DNA from: Halocynthiibacter namhaensis
GTDB taxonomy: Bacteria > Pseudomonadota > Alphaproteobacteria > Rhodobacterales > Rhodobacteraceae
DNA length: 34,724 nucleotides
Direction of reading: 5' to 3'
Assembly: GCF_000812685.1 (NCBI RefSeq)
Contig: NZ_JWIF01000013.1
Coordinates: 1 to 34,724, forward strand
Positions 8,207 through 15,563 of this stretch are shown here, piece after piece; position 1 is the first letter of the stretch; each line of letters opens with the position of its first letter. The notes beneath the pieces are model-generated. The model saw only the letters and a list, made by a program, of their open reading frames with translations, made no database searches and was not told where the DNA came from. The translations under genes and the position numbers were made by a program.

Positions 8207-8244
8207 CCCGATACTAGCGCAATATCGGGAAAATATCCTATATT
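8207..8244 (+). promoter_or_regulatory. Dyad operator plus -10-like element in front of the cys operon
   Basis: CCCGATA (8207-8213) and TATCGGG (8223-8229) form a perfect 7-bp inverted repeat with a 9-base spacer. Ten bases further on, TATATT (8239-8244) is a good -10 hexamer, but no -35 sits 17 bp upstream because the dyad occupies that position. This layout fits a promoter dependent on a regulator bound at the dyad. The divergent Lrp-type protein is the obvious candidate; the assignment is inference. Confidence 0.55.
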
Positions 8245-8274
8245 GAACCCTGAAACAAGCAGGATTGCGGAACA

Positions 8275-9273
8275 ATGGACCATTTCCCGATTTACATGAA
8301 GACCGAGGGCACACGTATTGCACTGTCTGGCGGCGGTGATGCAGCCATTGCGAAACTGCGCCTACTGATCAAAACTCTTGCAAAAATTGATGTTTTCGCA
8401 ACCTCCCCATCAGAAGCGATCCGCACCCTGGCGCATGAGGGAAAAATTTCCCTGCACGCACGCGGTCTGCGTTTCACCGACCTACAAGGTGTGATGATGG
8501 TCTATGCGGCCGATGAAGACAAAACGCTTGATGCAAATGTTCGCGCCCTTGGCAAAGCCGCAGGCGTTCTAGTGAATATCGTGGACAATTTGCAAGACAG
8601 CGACTTTATCACCCCCGCCATCGTTGACCGTGCGCCTGTGACCGTGGCGATTGGCACCGAAGGGGCAGCGCCTGTCTTGGCCCGCGCGATCAAGGCCGCT
8701 TTGGAAGAAGACCTATCCCCGGTTCTTGGCACGCTTGCGGAAATCGGAAAATCTTTCCGCTCGCGGGCTTTTGCCTTGCCTGCGGGGCGTGCACGGCGTG
8801 ATTTTTGGGCTGACTATTATAATCACGTCGGGCCACAGGCCCATGCCGCTGCTGGTGAAGCGGGCGTGCGTTCCGCGCTTGATACGCTTTTGATCCAACA
8901 CCTGAATGAAGAGGATGCCGCCGGTCGCATTGATCTGATCGGCACTGGTGCGGGCGAAGCTGACATGCTGTCGATCCGTGCACGGCGCGCCATTGATCGT
9001 GCTGACATTATTATTGCAGACGCTGATGTTTCCGACGAGGTCCTTGAATTGGCCCGCCGCGAAGCCGATTTCCTGCCCGCGTCCACTCCTGCGGCTGACA
9101 TTCTTCGGGCCGCTAATAATGGTGCCGCAATTGTGCGCCTTAAACCTGGCACAGGCACCCCAGATGATCTGATCACACAGGCCCTCGGCGCTGGCATCGA
9201 ATGTGCCATTCTGCCCGGTCTGCCCTTTACAAAACCAACGACACCCCAGCTTCAGCAAGGACAATTGTCATGA
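8275..9273 (+). CDS. Siroheme synthase-like protein: CysG dehydrogenase/chelatase domain with a truncated methyltransferase remnant
   Basis: The N-terminal 210 residues match the CysG(B)/Met8 domain, which oxidises precorrin-2 and inserts iron to make siroheme for CysI. Evidence is the dinucleotide-binding LSGGGDAAIAKLRLLIK (17-33), NIVD with Asp104 at the catalytic position, and ITPAIVDRAPVTVAI. The SSGGTSP stretch of enterobacterial CysG is replaced by GTEGAAP. Residues 217-320 resemble the first half of uroporphyrinogen-III methyltransferase (IDLIGTGAGEADMLSIRARRAIDRAD), but the SAM-binding GGDPF motif is degenerate (VRLKPGTGTPDD) and the C-terminal half is absent. First gene of the cys operon; overlaps the next gene by 4 bp. 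Confidence 0.87.
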   Translation: MDHFPIYMKTEGTRIALSGGGDAAIAKLRLLIKTLAKIDVFATSPSEAIRTLAHEGKISLHARGLRFTDLQGVMMVYAADEDKTLDANVRALGKAAGVLVNIVDNLQDSDFITPAIVDRAPVTVAIGTEGAAPVLARAIKAALEEDLSPVLGTLAEIGKSFRSRAFALPAGRARRDFWADYYNHVGPQAHAAAGEAGVRSALDTLLIQHLNEEDAAGRIDLIGTGAGEADMLSIRARRAIDRADIIIADADVSDEVLELARREADFLPASTPAADILRAANNGAAIVRLKPGTGTPDDLITQALGAGIECAILPGLPFTKPTTPQLQQGQLS

Positions 9274-9587
9274 GCCGACGTCCCTTCACACCAAAAGTCA
9301 TCACCGCCAACCACCTGCTGTCAGGTGACGTGATTTACTGGTCCGCGGACAGCTGTTGGGTCAATGCCCATGCAGATGCCGCATTGTTCACGCAACAAGA
9401 CGCGGCAGAGACCCAGCTTTCCCAAGCAAACGCCCAACAAAATATCGCTGTTGGTGTGATGTTGGCGGACGCCGTCATGGGCACCAATGGCCCGGAACCT
9501 GTGCATTTCCGCGAAGAATTTCGCGCCACAGGCCCCTCCAACTACTTCCACGGCAAGCAAGCTGACACAGCAAGCGCAGGAGCATAA
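9270..9587 (+). CDS. DUF2849 protein of the cys operon
   Basis: A 105-residue soluble protein starting MSRRPFTPKVITANHLLSGDVIYW. I recognise this as the DUF2849 type found in Rhodobacterales between the siroheme synthase-like gene and the sulfite reductase gene. The ATG at 9270 overlaps the preceding stop (ATGA), which decides the start against a longer reading. No cofactor or catalytic motif is visible. The fixed position implies a role in sulfite reductase assembly, regulation or activity, but this is inference from context only. Confidence 0.88.
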   Translation: MSRRPFTPKVITANHLLSGDVIYWSADSCWVNAHADAALFTQQDAAETQLSQANAQQNIAVGVMLADAVMGTNGPEPVHFREEFRATGPSNYFHGKQADTASAGA

Positions 9588-9590
9588 GAC

Positions 9591-11258
9591 ATGTACCATT
9601 ATAACGACTTTGACCGCGCCTTTCTGACTGAGCGTAACGCACAATTCCGCGCCCAAGTGGAACGCCGCGTCGAAGGCAACTTGACCGAGGATGAATTCAA
9701 ACCCCTGCGTCTGATGAACGGCCTGTACCTGCAATTGCACGCCTATATGCTGCGCGTTGCGATCCCTTATGGCACTGTTTCGTCAGCACAAATGCGTCGT
9801 CTTGGCGATGTTGCTGCGAAATATGACAAAGGTTACGGCCACTTCACCACGCGTCAAAACATCCAATACAACTGGCCCACTTTGTCAGATGTGCCGGATA
9901 TTTTGGACAGCCTGGGCGAAGTTGGCCTGCATGCGATCCAGACCTCTGGCAACACCATTCGCAACGTCACGGCCGATCATTTCGCCGGTGCCGCCAAGGA
10001 CGAGATCGAAGATCCACGCCCGACAGCTGAATTACTGCGCCAATGGTCTACAGACCACCCGGAATTCCAATTCCTTCCGCGTAAATTCAAGATCGCGATC
10101 ACCGGTTCCCCCAATGACCGCGCCGTGACCAAAGCCCATGATATCGGGCTGCGTATGGTGCGCAATGAGGCGGGCGAACCTGGTTTTGAAGTCATCGTGG
10201 GTGGCGGTCTTGGTCGCACGCCAATGGTGGGGAAAGTGCTGCGCGCCTTCCTGCCAAAAGCCGATCTTCTGCCCTATTGCGAAGCTGTGGTTTCTGTCTG
10301 GAACACCCTTGGTCGTCGCGACAATAAATACAAAGCCCGCATCAAGATCACCGTGCATGAAAACGGCATTGAGAAGATCAGCGAGCTGGTGGAAGAGCGT
10401 TTCAACACGCTGCGTCCACAGTTTTCTGGTGTGGATCAGGAATTACTGGCCGACATCGAAGCGCATTTCAAAGCCCCCGATTGGGAAGCCTCTGACACGG
10501 GTATTTTTGATGCCGCCTACGCGACAGATCCTGTATTCCGGTCTTGGGTCGACACCAATATTTCTGAACACAAACAAGATGATCATGCGATTGTGTCGAT
10601 CTCGCTGAAAGCCCATGGAGCGACGCCTGGCGACGCGACCACCGAACAGATGCACCTGCTGGCGGACCTGGCGCGTGACTTTGCTTATGATGAACTTCGT
10701 ATCAGCCATGAACAAAACGTCATCCTGCCGCATGTAAAGAAATCTGACCTGCCAAAGATCTTCAAAGCCCTCAAAGCTGCCGGTCTGGGCACGGCGAATA
10801 TTGGGCTGGCCTCAGACATTATCGCATGCCCTGGTATGGATTACTGTGCGCTTGCGACAGCGCGTTCCATTCCCGTGGCGCAACAGATTGCCAACCGCGT
10901 GCAGGAACTGGGCGTGGAACATGACATTGGCGCGCTGAAGATCAAGATTTCCGGCTGCATCAATGCCTGTGGTCACCACCACGTGGGCCATATCGGCATC
11001 CTTGGTTTGGACCGCGCCGGTGTGGAAAACTACCAGATTACCCTTGGTGGCGACGGCACGGAAACCGCCGCCGTTGGCGAACGTGCGGGCCCTGGTTTTG
11101 CCTATGACGCGATTGTTCCGGCGATTGAACGTCTGGTTCTGGGTTATCTTGATCTGCGCCTTGATCCGGCGGAAACTTTCCTCGCGACCTATCGTCGGTT
11201 GGGCGCGGCACCGTTTAAATCTTTGCTTTATCCAGAGGATGCACGTCATGCCGCTTGA
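9591..11258 (+). CDS. cysI: Assimilatory sulfite (nitrite/sulfite) reductase hemoprotein
   Basis: Reduces sulfite to sulfide with six electrons at a coupled siroheme-[4Fe-4S] centre. The 555-residue protein has the duplicated ferredoxin-like and siroheme-binding halves of the family. The cluster ligands are Cys413 and Cys419 (CPGMDYC) and Cys456 and Cys460 (CINAC), followed by GHHHVGHIGILG. FTTRQNIQYNW near residue 84 is the conserved siroheme-side segment. The ribosome site is GGAG. With no cysJ flavoprotein here, the electron donor is probably reduced ferredoxin, consistent with fpr downstream. Nitrite is a possible alternative substrate, but the cysH partner favours sulfite. It overlaps cysH by 11 bp. 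Confidence 0.95.
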   Translation: MYHYNDFDRAFLTERNAQFRAQVERRVEGNLTEDEFKPLRLMNGLYLQLHAYMLRVAIPYGTVSSAQMRRLGDVAAKYDKGYGHFTTRQNIQYNWPTLSDVPDILDSLGEVGLHAIQTSGNTIRNVTADHFAGAAKDEIEDPRPTAELLRQWSTDHPEFQFLPRKFKIAITGSPNDRAVTKAHDIGLRMVRNEAGEPGFEVIVGGGLGRTPMVGKVLRAFLPKADLLPYCEAVVSVWNTLGRRDNKYKARIKITVHENGIEKISELVEERFNTLRPQFSGVDQELLADIEAHFKAPDWEASDTGIFDAAYATDPVFRSWVDTNISEHKQDDHAIVSISLKAHGATPGDATTEQMHLLADLARDFAYDELRISHEQNVILPHVKKSDLPKIFKALKAAGLGTANIGLASDIIACPGMDYCALATARSIPVAQQIANRVQELGVEHDIGALKIKISGCINACGHHHVGHIGILGLDRAGVENYQITLGGDGTETAAVGERAGPGFAYDAIVPAIERLVLGYLDLRLDPAETFLATYRRLGAAPFKSLLYPEDARHAA

Positions 11259-12006
11259 AGCCCCCCTTCCCGCAGCAAGCGAACGGGCCAAGGAGTTAAA
11301 CGCGCGTTACCGTCACCATGGTGCACGTGACATCTTGGCCCATGCGCTGAATGATCAGCTGACCGGTCGCATTGCGATGGTGTCATCCTTTGGCGCGGAA
11401 TCCGTTGTCCTGTTACATCTGCTGGCAACACTTGATCGCACCGTGCCCGTATTGTTTCTGAACACCGAAATGCTGTTTGAGGAAACGATCGACTATCAAC
11501 GTCAGGTCGCTGAGAAATTGCGCCTGACCGATGTGCGTGTGATCACACCCAACCGCAATGAGATGTTCCTTGAGGACAACGAAGGTCTGCTTTGGCAGAA
11601 ATCCACGGATGCCTGCTGTGACCTGCGCAAAACGCGGCCGCTTGAAAAAGCACTGTCCGGGTTTGATGCTTGGATCACCGGGCGCAAACGCTATCAATCT
11701 GGCACGCGTGCGCAGATGGATCTGTTTGAGGCCGACGGCGAAAGCCGTATCAAGGTTAACCCAATGGCCCATTTCACGCCGGAAACGATCCGTGAGTATA
11801 TGGAAAACAACAACCTGCCACGTCACCCATTGGTGACAAAAGGTTTTGCATCACTCGGTTGTGCCCCATGTACATCACGTGTGCGCGATGGCGAAGACCC
11901 ACGTGCAGGCCGCTGGCGCGGACAAGATAAATCAGAGTGTGGCATTCACTTTGAAAACGGAAAAATGGTGCGCACTCCGGTGGCCCAATCAGGGGAAGTA
12001 TTCTGA
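11248..12006 (+). CDS. cysH: Adenylyl-sulfate (APS/PAPS) reductase
   Basis: Thioredoxin-dependent reduction of activated sulfate to sulfite. The 252-residue protein has the nucleotide-binding loop SSFGAES (46-52), LFLNTEMLFEET, the cluster cysteines Cys123-Cys124 (CCDLRKTRPL) and Cys205/Cys208 (GCAPC), GRKRYQSGTR, and the catalytic C-terminal ECGIH with Cys231. The two cysteine pairs indicate a [4Fe-4S]-containing APS reductase rather than the cluster-free PAPS reductase of enterobacteria. The start at 11248 lies within the last codons of cysI; a longer reading frame upstream overlaps cysI and was rejected. It shares one base with the DUF934 gene. Confidence 0.95.
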   Translation: MPLEAPLPAASERAKELNARYRHHGARDILAHALNDQLTGRIAMVSSFGAESVVLLHLLATLDRTVPVLFLNTEMLFEETIDYQRQVAEKLRLTDVRVITPNRNEMFLEDNEGLLWQKSTDACCDLRKTRPLEKALSGFDAWITGRKRYQSGTRAQMDLFEADGESRIKVNPMAHFTPETIREYMENNNLPRHPLVTKGFASLGCAPCTSRVRDGEDPRAGRWRGQDKSECGIHFENGKMVRTPVAQSGEVF

Positions 12007-12422
12007 TGACTGTAATCATTAATGACACGGGTTTCGCGGGCGACGATTGGGAACACGGGTTTTTCACATTGGATGAATTGCCCGCAAACCACCCGCCGGC
12101 CCTTGCGGTGGATCTGCCATCAGACATGTCGGTGGATGACCTGCCAAAGCTTCTGCATGACGTGGATCTGGTGCGCATCGATTTTCCATCTTTTGCCGAT
12201 GGACGTGGTTTCACCCTTGCACGTCGTTTGCGTGATCTTGGCTTTGTTGGCCGTTTGCGGGCGCGTGGGCATGTGATTTCTGATCAATATGCCATGGCGC
12301 GACGTTCCGGTTTTGACGAGGTCGAGATCGATGACGACCTTGCTGCCCGCCAGCCCGAAGGTGAATGGATTGCCCGCGCCAACTGGCAAGACAACAATTA
12401 TCAGTCGCGTCTGCGCGGCTGA
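12006..12422 (+). CDS. DUF934 protein of the cys operon
   Basis: A 138-residue acidic protein starting at an ATG that shares its first base with the cysH stop (TGATG). The central segment, VDLVRIDFPSFADGRGFTLARRLRDLGFVGRLRARGHVISDQYAMARRSGFDEVEI, is typical of DUF934 proteins, which occur next to cysH and cysI in many proteobacteria. No metal site or catalytic motif is evident. The pattern of an aspartate-rich strand followed by F-x-D-G-RG-x-t-A-R-x-LR suggests a small alpha/beta fold. A function linked to sulfite reductase is inferred only from operon context. Confidence 0.88.
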   Translation: MTVIINDTGFAGDDWEHGFFTLDELPANHPPALAVDLPSDMSVDDLPKLLHDVDLVRIDFPSFADGRGFTLARRLRDLGFVGRLRARGHVISDQYAMARRSGFDEVEIDDDLAARQPEGEWIARANWQDNNYQSRLRG

Positions 12423-12455
12423 TTAATCATTCGCACACAAACAAACTAGACCTCC

Positions 12456-12470
12456 AGGGCAATTTGCCCT
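12456..12470. promoter_or_regulatory. 15-bp palindrome between DUF934 and fpr
   Basis: AGGGCAATTTGCCCT is a perfect palindrome around a central T, 44 bp before the fpr start and 33 bp after the DUF934 stop. No T tract follows, so it reads more like an operator or short mRNA hairpin than a terminator. Confidence 0.4.
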
Positions 12471-12513
12471 ATTGAGGGATGAGAGGACGTGGGGTATTCC
12501 CCGCGCGGACCCA

Positions 12514-13389
12514 ATGAACGAGCATGTAAAAGTGACAGATACAACCGCCGCAGCCCCCGCCACAAAGCCAACCGTCAAGGCCGTTCCGATGCTGCCTGAC
12601 GCACAGACAGTGACCGAAGTTCAGCATTATACGGATCGTCTGTTCCGTTTTCGCTGTACTCGGCCCGCCAGCCTGCGTTTCCGCTCTGGTGAATTCGTGA
12701 TGATCGGCCTGATGGGCGAACCTCATCCAGAAACTGGCAAGCAAAAACCACTGCTGCGCGCCTATTCTATTGCTTCTCCGTCCTGGGATGAAGAAATGGA
12801 ATTCTACTCGATCAAGGTGGAAGACGGCCCGCTGACCTCTCGCCTGCAGCACATCAAAGTTGGCGATGAAGTTATCCTGCGTCCGAAACCCGTGGGCACG
12901 CTAGTGCACGACGCGTTGATCCCAGGAAAACGCATCTGGTTCTTTGCCACAGGCACCGGCTTTGCGCCTTTCGCAAGCCTTCTGCGTGAACCGCAAACCT
13001 ATGAAGATTATGACGAAATCATCATCACACACACCTGTCGTGAGGCGGACGAACTGATCTATGGTCGTGAGTTGATTGAAGGTTTGAAAGACGACGAGCT
13101 TTTGAACGAAGTCATCGGCGAAGGCTTCTGGAAGAAGATCAAATACTACCCAACCACCACCCGTGAGGAAAGTGCTAAGATGGGCCGTATCACCGATCTG
13201 ATGCGTTCTGGCGAAGCCTTCAAAGAACTTGGTGTTGAGCCTCTTAATCCCGAACAGGACCGCGCGATGATCTGCGGCAACCTGGCCTTTAACCTAGAGC
13301 TGAAAGAGATGTTCGAAGAATACGGCCTAGAAGAAGGTGCGAATTCCAAACCAGCGCATTACGTCGTCGAAAAAGCCTTCCTCGACTAA
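12514..13389 (+). CDS. fpr: Ferredoxin-NADP(+) reductase
   Basis: An FAD enzyme exchanging electrons between NADPH and ferredoxin or flavodoxin. The 291-residue protein contains the FAD-binding RAYSIASP (82-89) and the NADP-binding ATGTGFAPFASLLREP (145-160), with a C terminus ending VVEKAFLD as in the Rhodobacter-type Fpr. It has an N-terminal extension of about 20 Ala/Thr/Lys residues and an insertion GEPHPETGKQKP before the FAD motif. The ATG at 12514 was preferred to an upstream in-frame TTG at 12472. Lying 91 bp after the cys operon, it is plausibly the electron supply for CysI, and potentially the P450, through ferredoxin. Confidence 0.94.
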   Translation: MNEHVKVTDTTAAAPATKPTVKAVPMLPDAQTVTEVQHYTDRLFRFRCTRPASLRFRSGEFVMIGLMGEPHPETGKQKPLLRAYSIASPSWDEEMEFYSIKVEDGPLTSRLQHIKVGDEVILRPKPVGTLVHDALIPGKRIWFFATGTGFAPFASLLREPQTYEDYDEIIITHTCREADELIYGRELIEGLKDDELLNEVIGEGFWKKIKYYPTTTREESAKMGRITDLMRSGEAFKELGVEPLNPEQDRAMICGNLAFNLELKEMFEEYGLEEGANSKPAHYVVEKAFLD

Positions 13390-13420
13390 ATTTCAACATC
13401 GCGATTGCAACAGTTTCAAA

Positions 13421-13452
13421 CATGCCCCGCCGGATTAAATCTGGTGGGGCAT
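13421..13452 (+). terminator. Terminator after fpr
   Basis: ATGCCCCGCC pairs, with G-U pairs, with GGTGGGGCAT across an AT-rich loop, and TTGTTCTTTC follows. It lies 32 bp after the fpr stop. Confidence 0.7.
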
Positions 13453-13483
13453 TGTTCTTTCAGTCTATCCAAGCTCAGGCCCA

Positions 13484-13846
13484 TCAGCCCCAAGACGGGT
13501 CATTCAGATCAGCTTCCCACGTCTCAAGTGATGGCAACCCGACACGCGCGGCCCTTGAGAAAATAAAATCCCGCAACTCAACCTGTGTCTCATCAAAAAT
13601 TTCAAACAAATCATCGCCTAATTCAGGCCACAGCATTTCAATTGCAATATGCGTCCAAGCTGCTGGCATCGGCCAGTCGCGTAGATATTCCAGTTTTTGC
13701 GCCTCAGTCCAACCAGAAGCCGTCGCAGACCACCACTTCCAAAAAACGACGGCATAATCTTCGCCCGCCCCCATACGCCAAGCAATGGACATGGGATGGG
13801 CCTCAGGCAGCTTCGCCCAAAGCGGTTTCATCACAATTTCAACCAA
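13484..13846 (-). CDS. Hypothetical protein, Trp-rich
   Basis: A 120-residue acidic soluble protein with an unusually high number of Trp (MKPLWAKLPEAHPMSIAWRMG, FWKWWSATASGWTEAQKLEYLRDWPMPAAW). I do not recognise the family. The start may be TTG at 13846, which has GAGGGT 6 bases upstream, or ATG at 13831, which has no good ribosome site. It lies downstream of the repeat protein on the same strand and converges on fpr, separated from it by a terminator. Codon use looks normal for the window, and the frame has no competing gene opposite. It is probably real, function unknown. Confidence 0.6.
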   Translation of the reverse strand: MVEIVMKPLWAKLPEAHPMSIAWRMGAGEDYAVVFWKWWSATASGWTEAQKLEYLRDWPMPAAWTHIAIEMLWPELGDDLFEIFDETQVELRDFIFSRAARVGLPSLETWEADLNDPSWG

Positions 13847-13927
13847 TTCACGACCCTCACCAAATCCACGACACCGTTACAATATTCTGCATCTGTTGCC
13901 TAAGTTGGATAACTTGAAATCACACAT

Positions 13928-13960
13928 AAAAAAGGCCACGCAAAATATGCGTGGCCTTTC
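13928..13960 (-). terminator. Terminator of the repeat-protein gene
   Basis: On the minus strand a 12-bp stem AAAGGCCACGCA / TGCGTGGCCTTT closes a 5-base loop and runs into a T7 tract. It lies 19 bp after the stop of the 13979-14674 gene. Confidence 0.88.
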
Positions 13961-13978
13961 AAATTTATGTGTCTGAAC

Positions 13979-14674
13979 TTACAGACCAAGCGCTGCTTTT
14001 ACTTGTGCAACAACGCCTTGGACCATGTCTGGGTTTTCTGCAGCTTGACCAACAGCCAATTTCAGGCCGGATTTCACTGTGTCGCCCAATGCAGAGCCGT
14101 CGATCATTTCGTTGATGCCGTCTGCATTGAAACCGTCAACGCTCAATGGGTTCAAACCACCCAAAAGACCAGTTGCTGCTTCTGTTGCAGTCTCAGTCGC
14201 GCCTTCAACAACATCAGTTGCGGTCTCGGTAACAGCTTCAGCTGCACCAGAAGCGGCGTCGGTTGTTGCTTCAACTGCATCTGTTGCAGTCTCAGTTGCG
14301 CCTTCAACAGCGTCAGTCGCAGTTTCAGTTACGGCTTCAGCTGCCCCGGATGCCGCATCAGTTGTTGCTTCAGCTGCGCCAGAAGCCGCGTCAGTCGCGC
14401 CTTCTACGACGTCAGTTGCTGTTTCAGTTACTGCTTCAGCTGCGCCAGAAGCCGCATCAGTCGCGCCTTCTACGACGTCAGTTGCTGTTTCTGCAACAGC
14501 TTCGACCGCATCGCCAGTGGTCTCAACAACAGTTTCGGTAACAGCGCTGGCTGCGTCGGTGGTTGTTTCAACGGCACCTTCAACAACGTCTTCAACAGTT
14601 TTACCAGAATACAGTGCGTATCCACCAATACCAGCAGCAGCAACAACAGCGGCAATAATTACATTCTTGTTCAT
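13979..14674 (-). CDS. Membrane-anchored Ala/Thr/Glu-rich helical repeat protein, LEA-like
   Basis: A 231-residue protein. Residues 4-22 (NVIIAAVVAAAGIGGYALY) form one membrane segment or uncleaved signal anchor. Residues 28-175 are low-complexity repeats of about 22 residues made from TDVVEGATDAASGAAEAV and TETATDAVEGATETATDAV-like blocks. The spacing is compatible with 11/22-residue amphipathic helices as in LEA-type proteins. A non-repetitive C-terminal domain (178-231) has LLGGLNPLSVDGFNADGINEMIDG. The acidic, cysteine-free periplasmic part could be a stress or envelope-spacer protein; no enzymatic function is expected. GAGGGGA precedes the ATG and a strong terminator follows. The opposite-strand frame is an artefact of the repeats. 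Confidence 0.82.
   Translation of the reverse strand: MNKNVIIAAVVAAAGIGGYALYSGKTVEDVVEGAVETTTDAASAVTETVVETTGDAVEAVAETATDVVEGATDAASGAAEAVTETATDVVEGATDAASGAAEATTDAASGAAEAVTETATDAVEGATETATDAVEATTDAASGAAEAVTETATDVVEGATETATEAATGLLGGLNPLSVDGFNADGINEMIDGSALGDTVKSGLKLAVGQAAENPDMVQGVVAQVKAALGL
14376..14507. repeat. 66-bp direct repeat inside the repeat-protein gene
   Basis: Copies at 14376-14441 and 14442-14507 differ at one position over the first 50 bases and then diverge. The 66-bp unit corresponds to 22 residues and keeps the reading frame, so copy number can change without breaking the protein. More diverged copies continue to about 14200. Confidence 0.8.
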
Positions 14675-14811
14675 GAGTTAAGTCCCCTCGGGTTAATAAA
14701 TCGTTGCGATTTCTCGCTCTCCTGTCAGATGTGGGGGGGGAACGAAAGTAAATTAAGGGGAAATACTAGCCAATACGCTCATTTTCGCCGATTATTACAT
14801 GCGTTTCCTGC

Positions 14812-14840
14812 TTGAAACACTTTAGAACAGCGTTTACCTT
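14812..14840 (+). promoter_or_regulatory. Probable sigma70 promoter of infC
   Basis: TTGAAA (14812-14817) and TACCTT (14835-14840) are separated by 17 bp, giving a transcript that would begin near 14847, about 33 bases before the AUA start codon of infC. The -35 match is good and the -10 moderate. Confidence 0.45.
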
Positions 14841-14879
14841 CCCGACTGAAGAAATATTCGCTATCAAAGGATCAAACCC

Positions 14880-15434
14880 ATAGCCCGCAGACCTCATAAT
14901 GCCCCGCCACAACGTGAAACCGGCCCTCGTGTAAACGAACGTATCCGTTGCCCGGAAATCCGCTTGATTGGCGCAGAAGGCGAAAATGTTGGCGTTGTAA
15001 CGCCTTCTCGTGCAATGGAAATGGCCGCTGATGCTGGTCTTGATCTTGTCGAAATCTCCCCGAACGCCGCGCCACCTGTTTGTAAAATCATGGACTTTGG
15101 TAAGTTCAAATACGAACAACAAAAACGCGAATCGGAAGCCCGTAAAAAGCAGAAGATCATCGAAATCAAAGAGGTTAAATTCCGTCCAAACACGGATACC
15201 AATGATTACGACGTGAAAATGCGCAATGTTTTCAAATTTCTTGAGAATGGCGACAAGGTGAAAATATCCCTGCGTTTCCGTGGCCGTGAAATGGCCCACC
15301 AAGATCTGGGACGGAAGCTTCTGGAACGTGTTGCCGAAGACACCAAAGAAACGGGTAAGGTTGAAAACTTCCCCAAAATGGAAGGCCGTCAGATGATCAT
15401 GCTGATCGGGCCTTTGCCATCTAACAAAAAGTAA
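14880..15434 (+). CDS. infC: Translation initiation factor IF-3, AUA start codon
   Basis: IF-3 binds the 30S subunit, checks the start codon-initiator tRNA pairing and prevents premature 50S joining. The frame upstream of the TTG at 14964 reads [20 protein letters not shown], the conserved alphaproteobacterial N terminus, back to ATA at 14880. No ATG, GTG or TTG lies between the upstream stop (14847) and 14964. AAGGA at 14867-14871, 8 bases before the ATA, is a good ribosome site. The resulting 184 residues have both domains, with [16 protein letters not shown], the helical linker and the C-terminal [11 protein letters not shown]. The rare start is consistent with IF-3 autoregulation, as with AUU in Escherichia coli infC. 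Confidence 0.93.
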   Translation: MARRPHNAPPQRETGPRVNERIRCPEIRLIGAEGENVGVVTPSRAMEMAADAGLDLVEISPNAAPPVCKIMDFGKFKYEQQKRESEARKKQKIIEIKEVKFRPNTDTNDYDVKMRNVFKFLENGDKVKISLRFRGREMAHQDLGRKLLERVAEDTKETGKVENFPKMEGRQMIMLIGPLPSNKK

Positions 15435-15464
15435 ACTCAACGCATCATGACGTTGACGTATCTG

Positions 15465-15492
15465 AAAGTGCCGGGGTATCCTCGGCACTTTT
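15465..15492 (+). terminator. Terminator after infC
   Basis: AAAGTGCCG (15465-15473) pairs with CGGCACTTT (15483-15491) across a 9-base loop and ends in T residues, 30 bp after the infC stop. Confidence 0.9.
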
Positions 15493-15563
15493 TGCATGTG
15501 TGGTTGCTCGCGTTAGGGATTTTTAAGGCATTTCGCCTGTAGGCTTCGCATAAGAGAGGCCCC

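Noticed and set aside
10963-11247. Longer N-terminal extension of cysH
   Set aside because: It overlaps cysI by almost 300 bp with an unnatural composition, while the ATG at 11248 gives the normal family N terminus.
12472-12513. TTG start at 12472 for fpr
   Set aside because: It would add 14 residues unlike the family, whereas ATG 12514 leads into the usual N-terminal region; not fully excluded.
14079-14681. Long opposite-strand ORF over the repeat protein gene (Ser/Val/Ala-rich)
   Set aside because: It is the antisense of the 66-bp repeat region; the minus frame has a ribosome site, membrane anchor and terminator, the plus frame has none.
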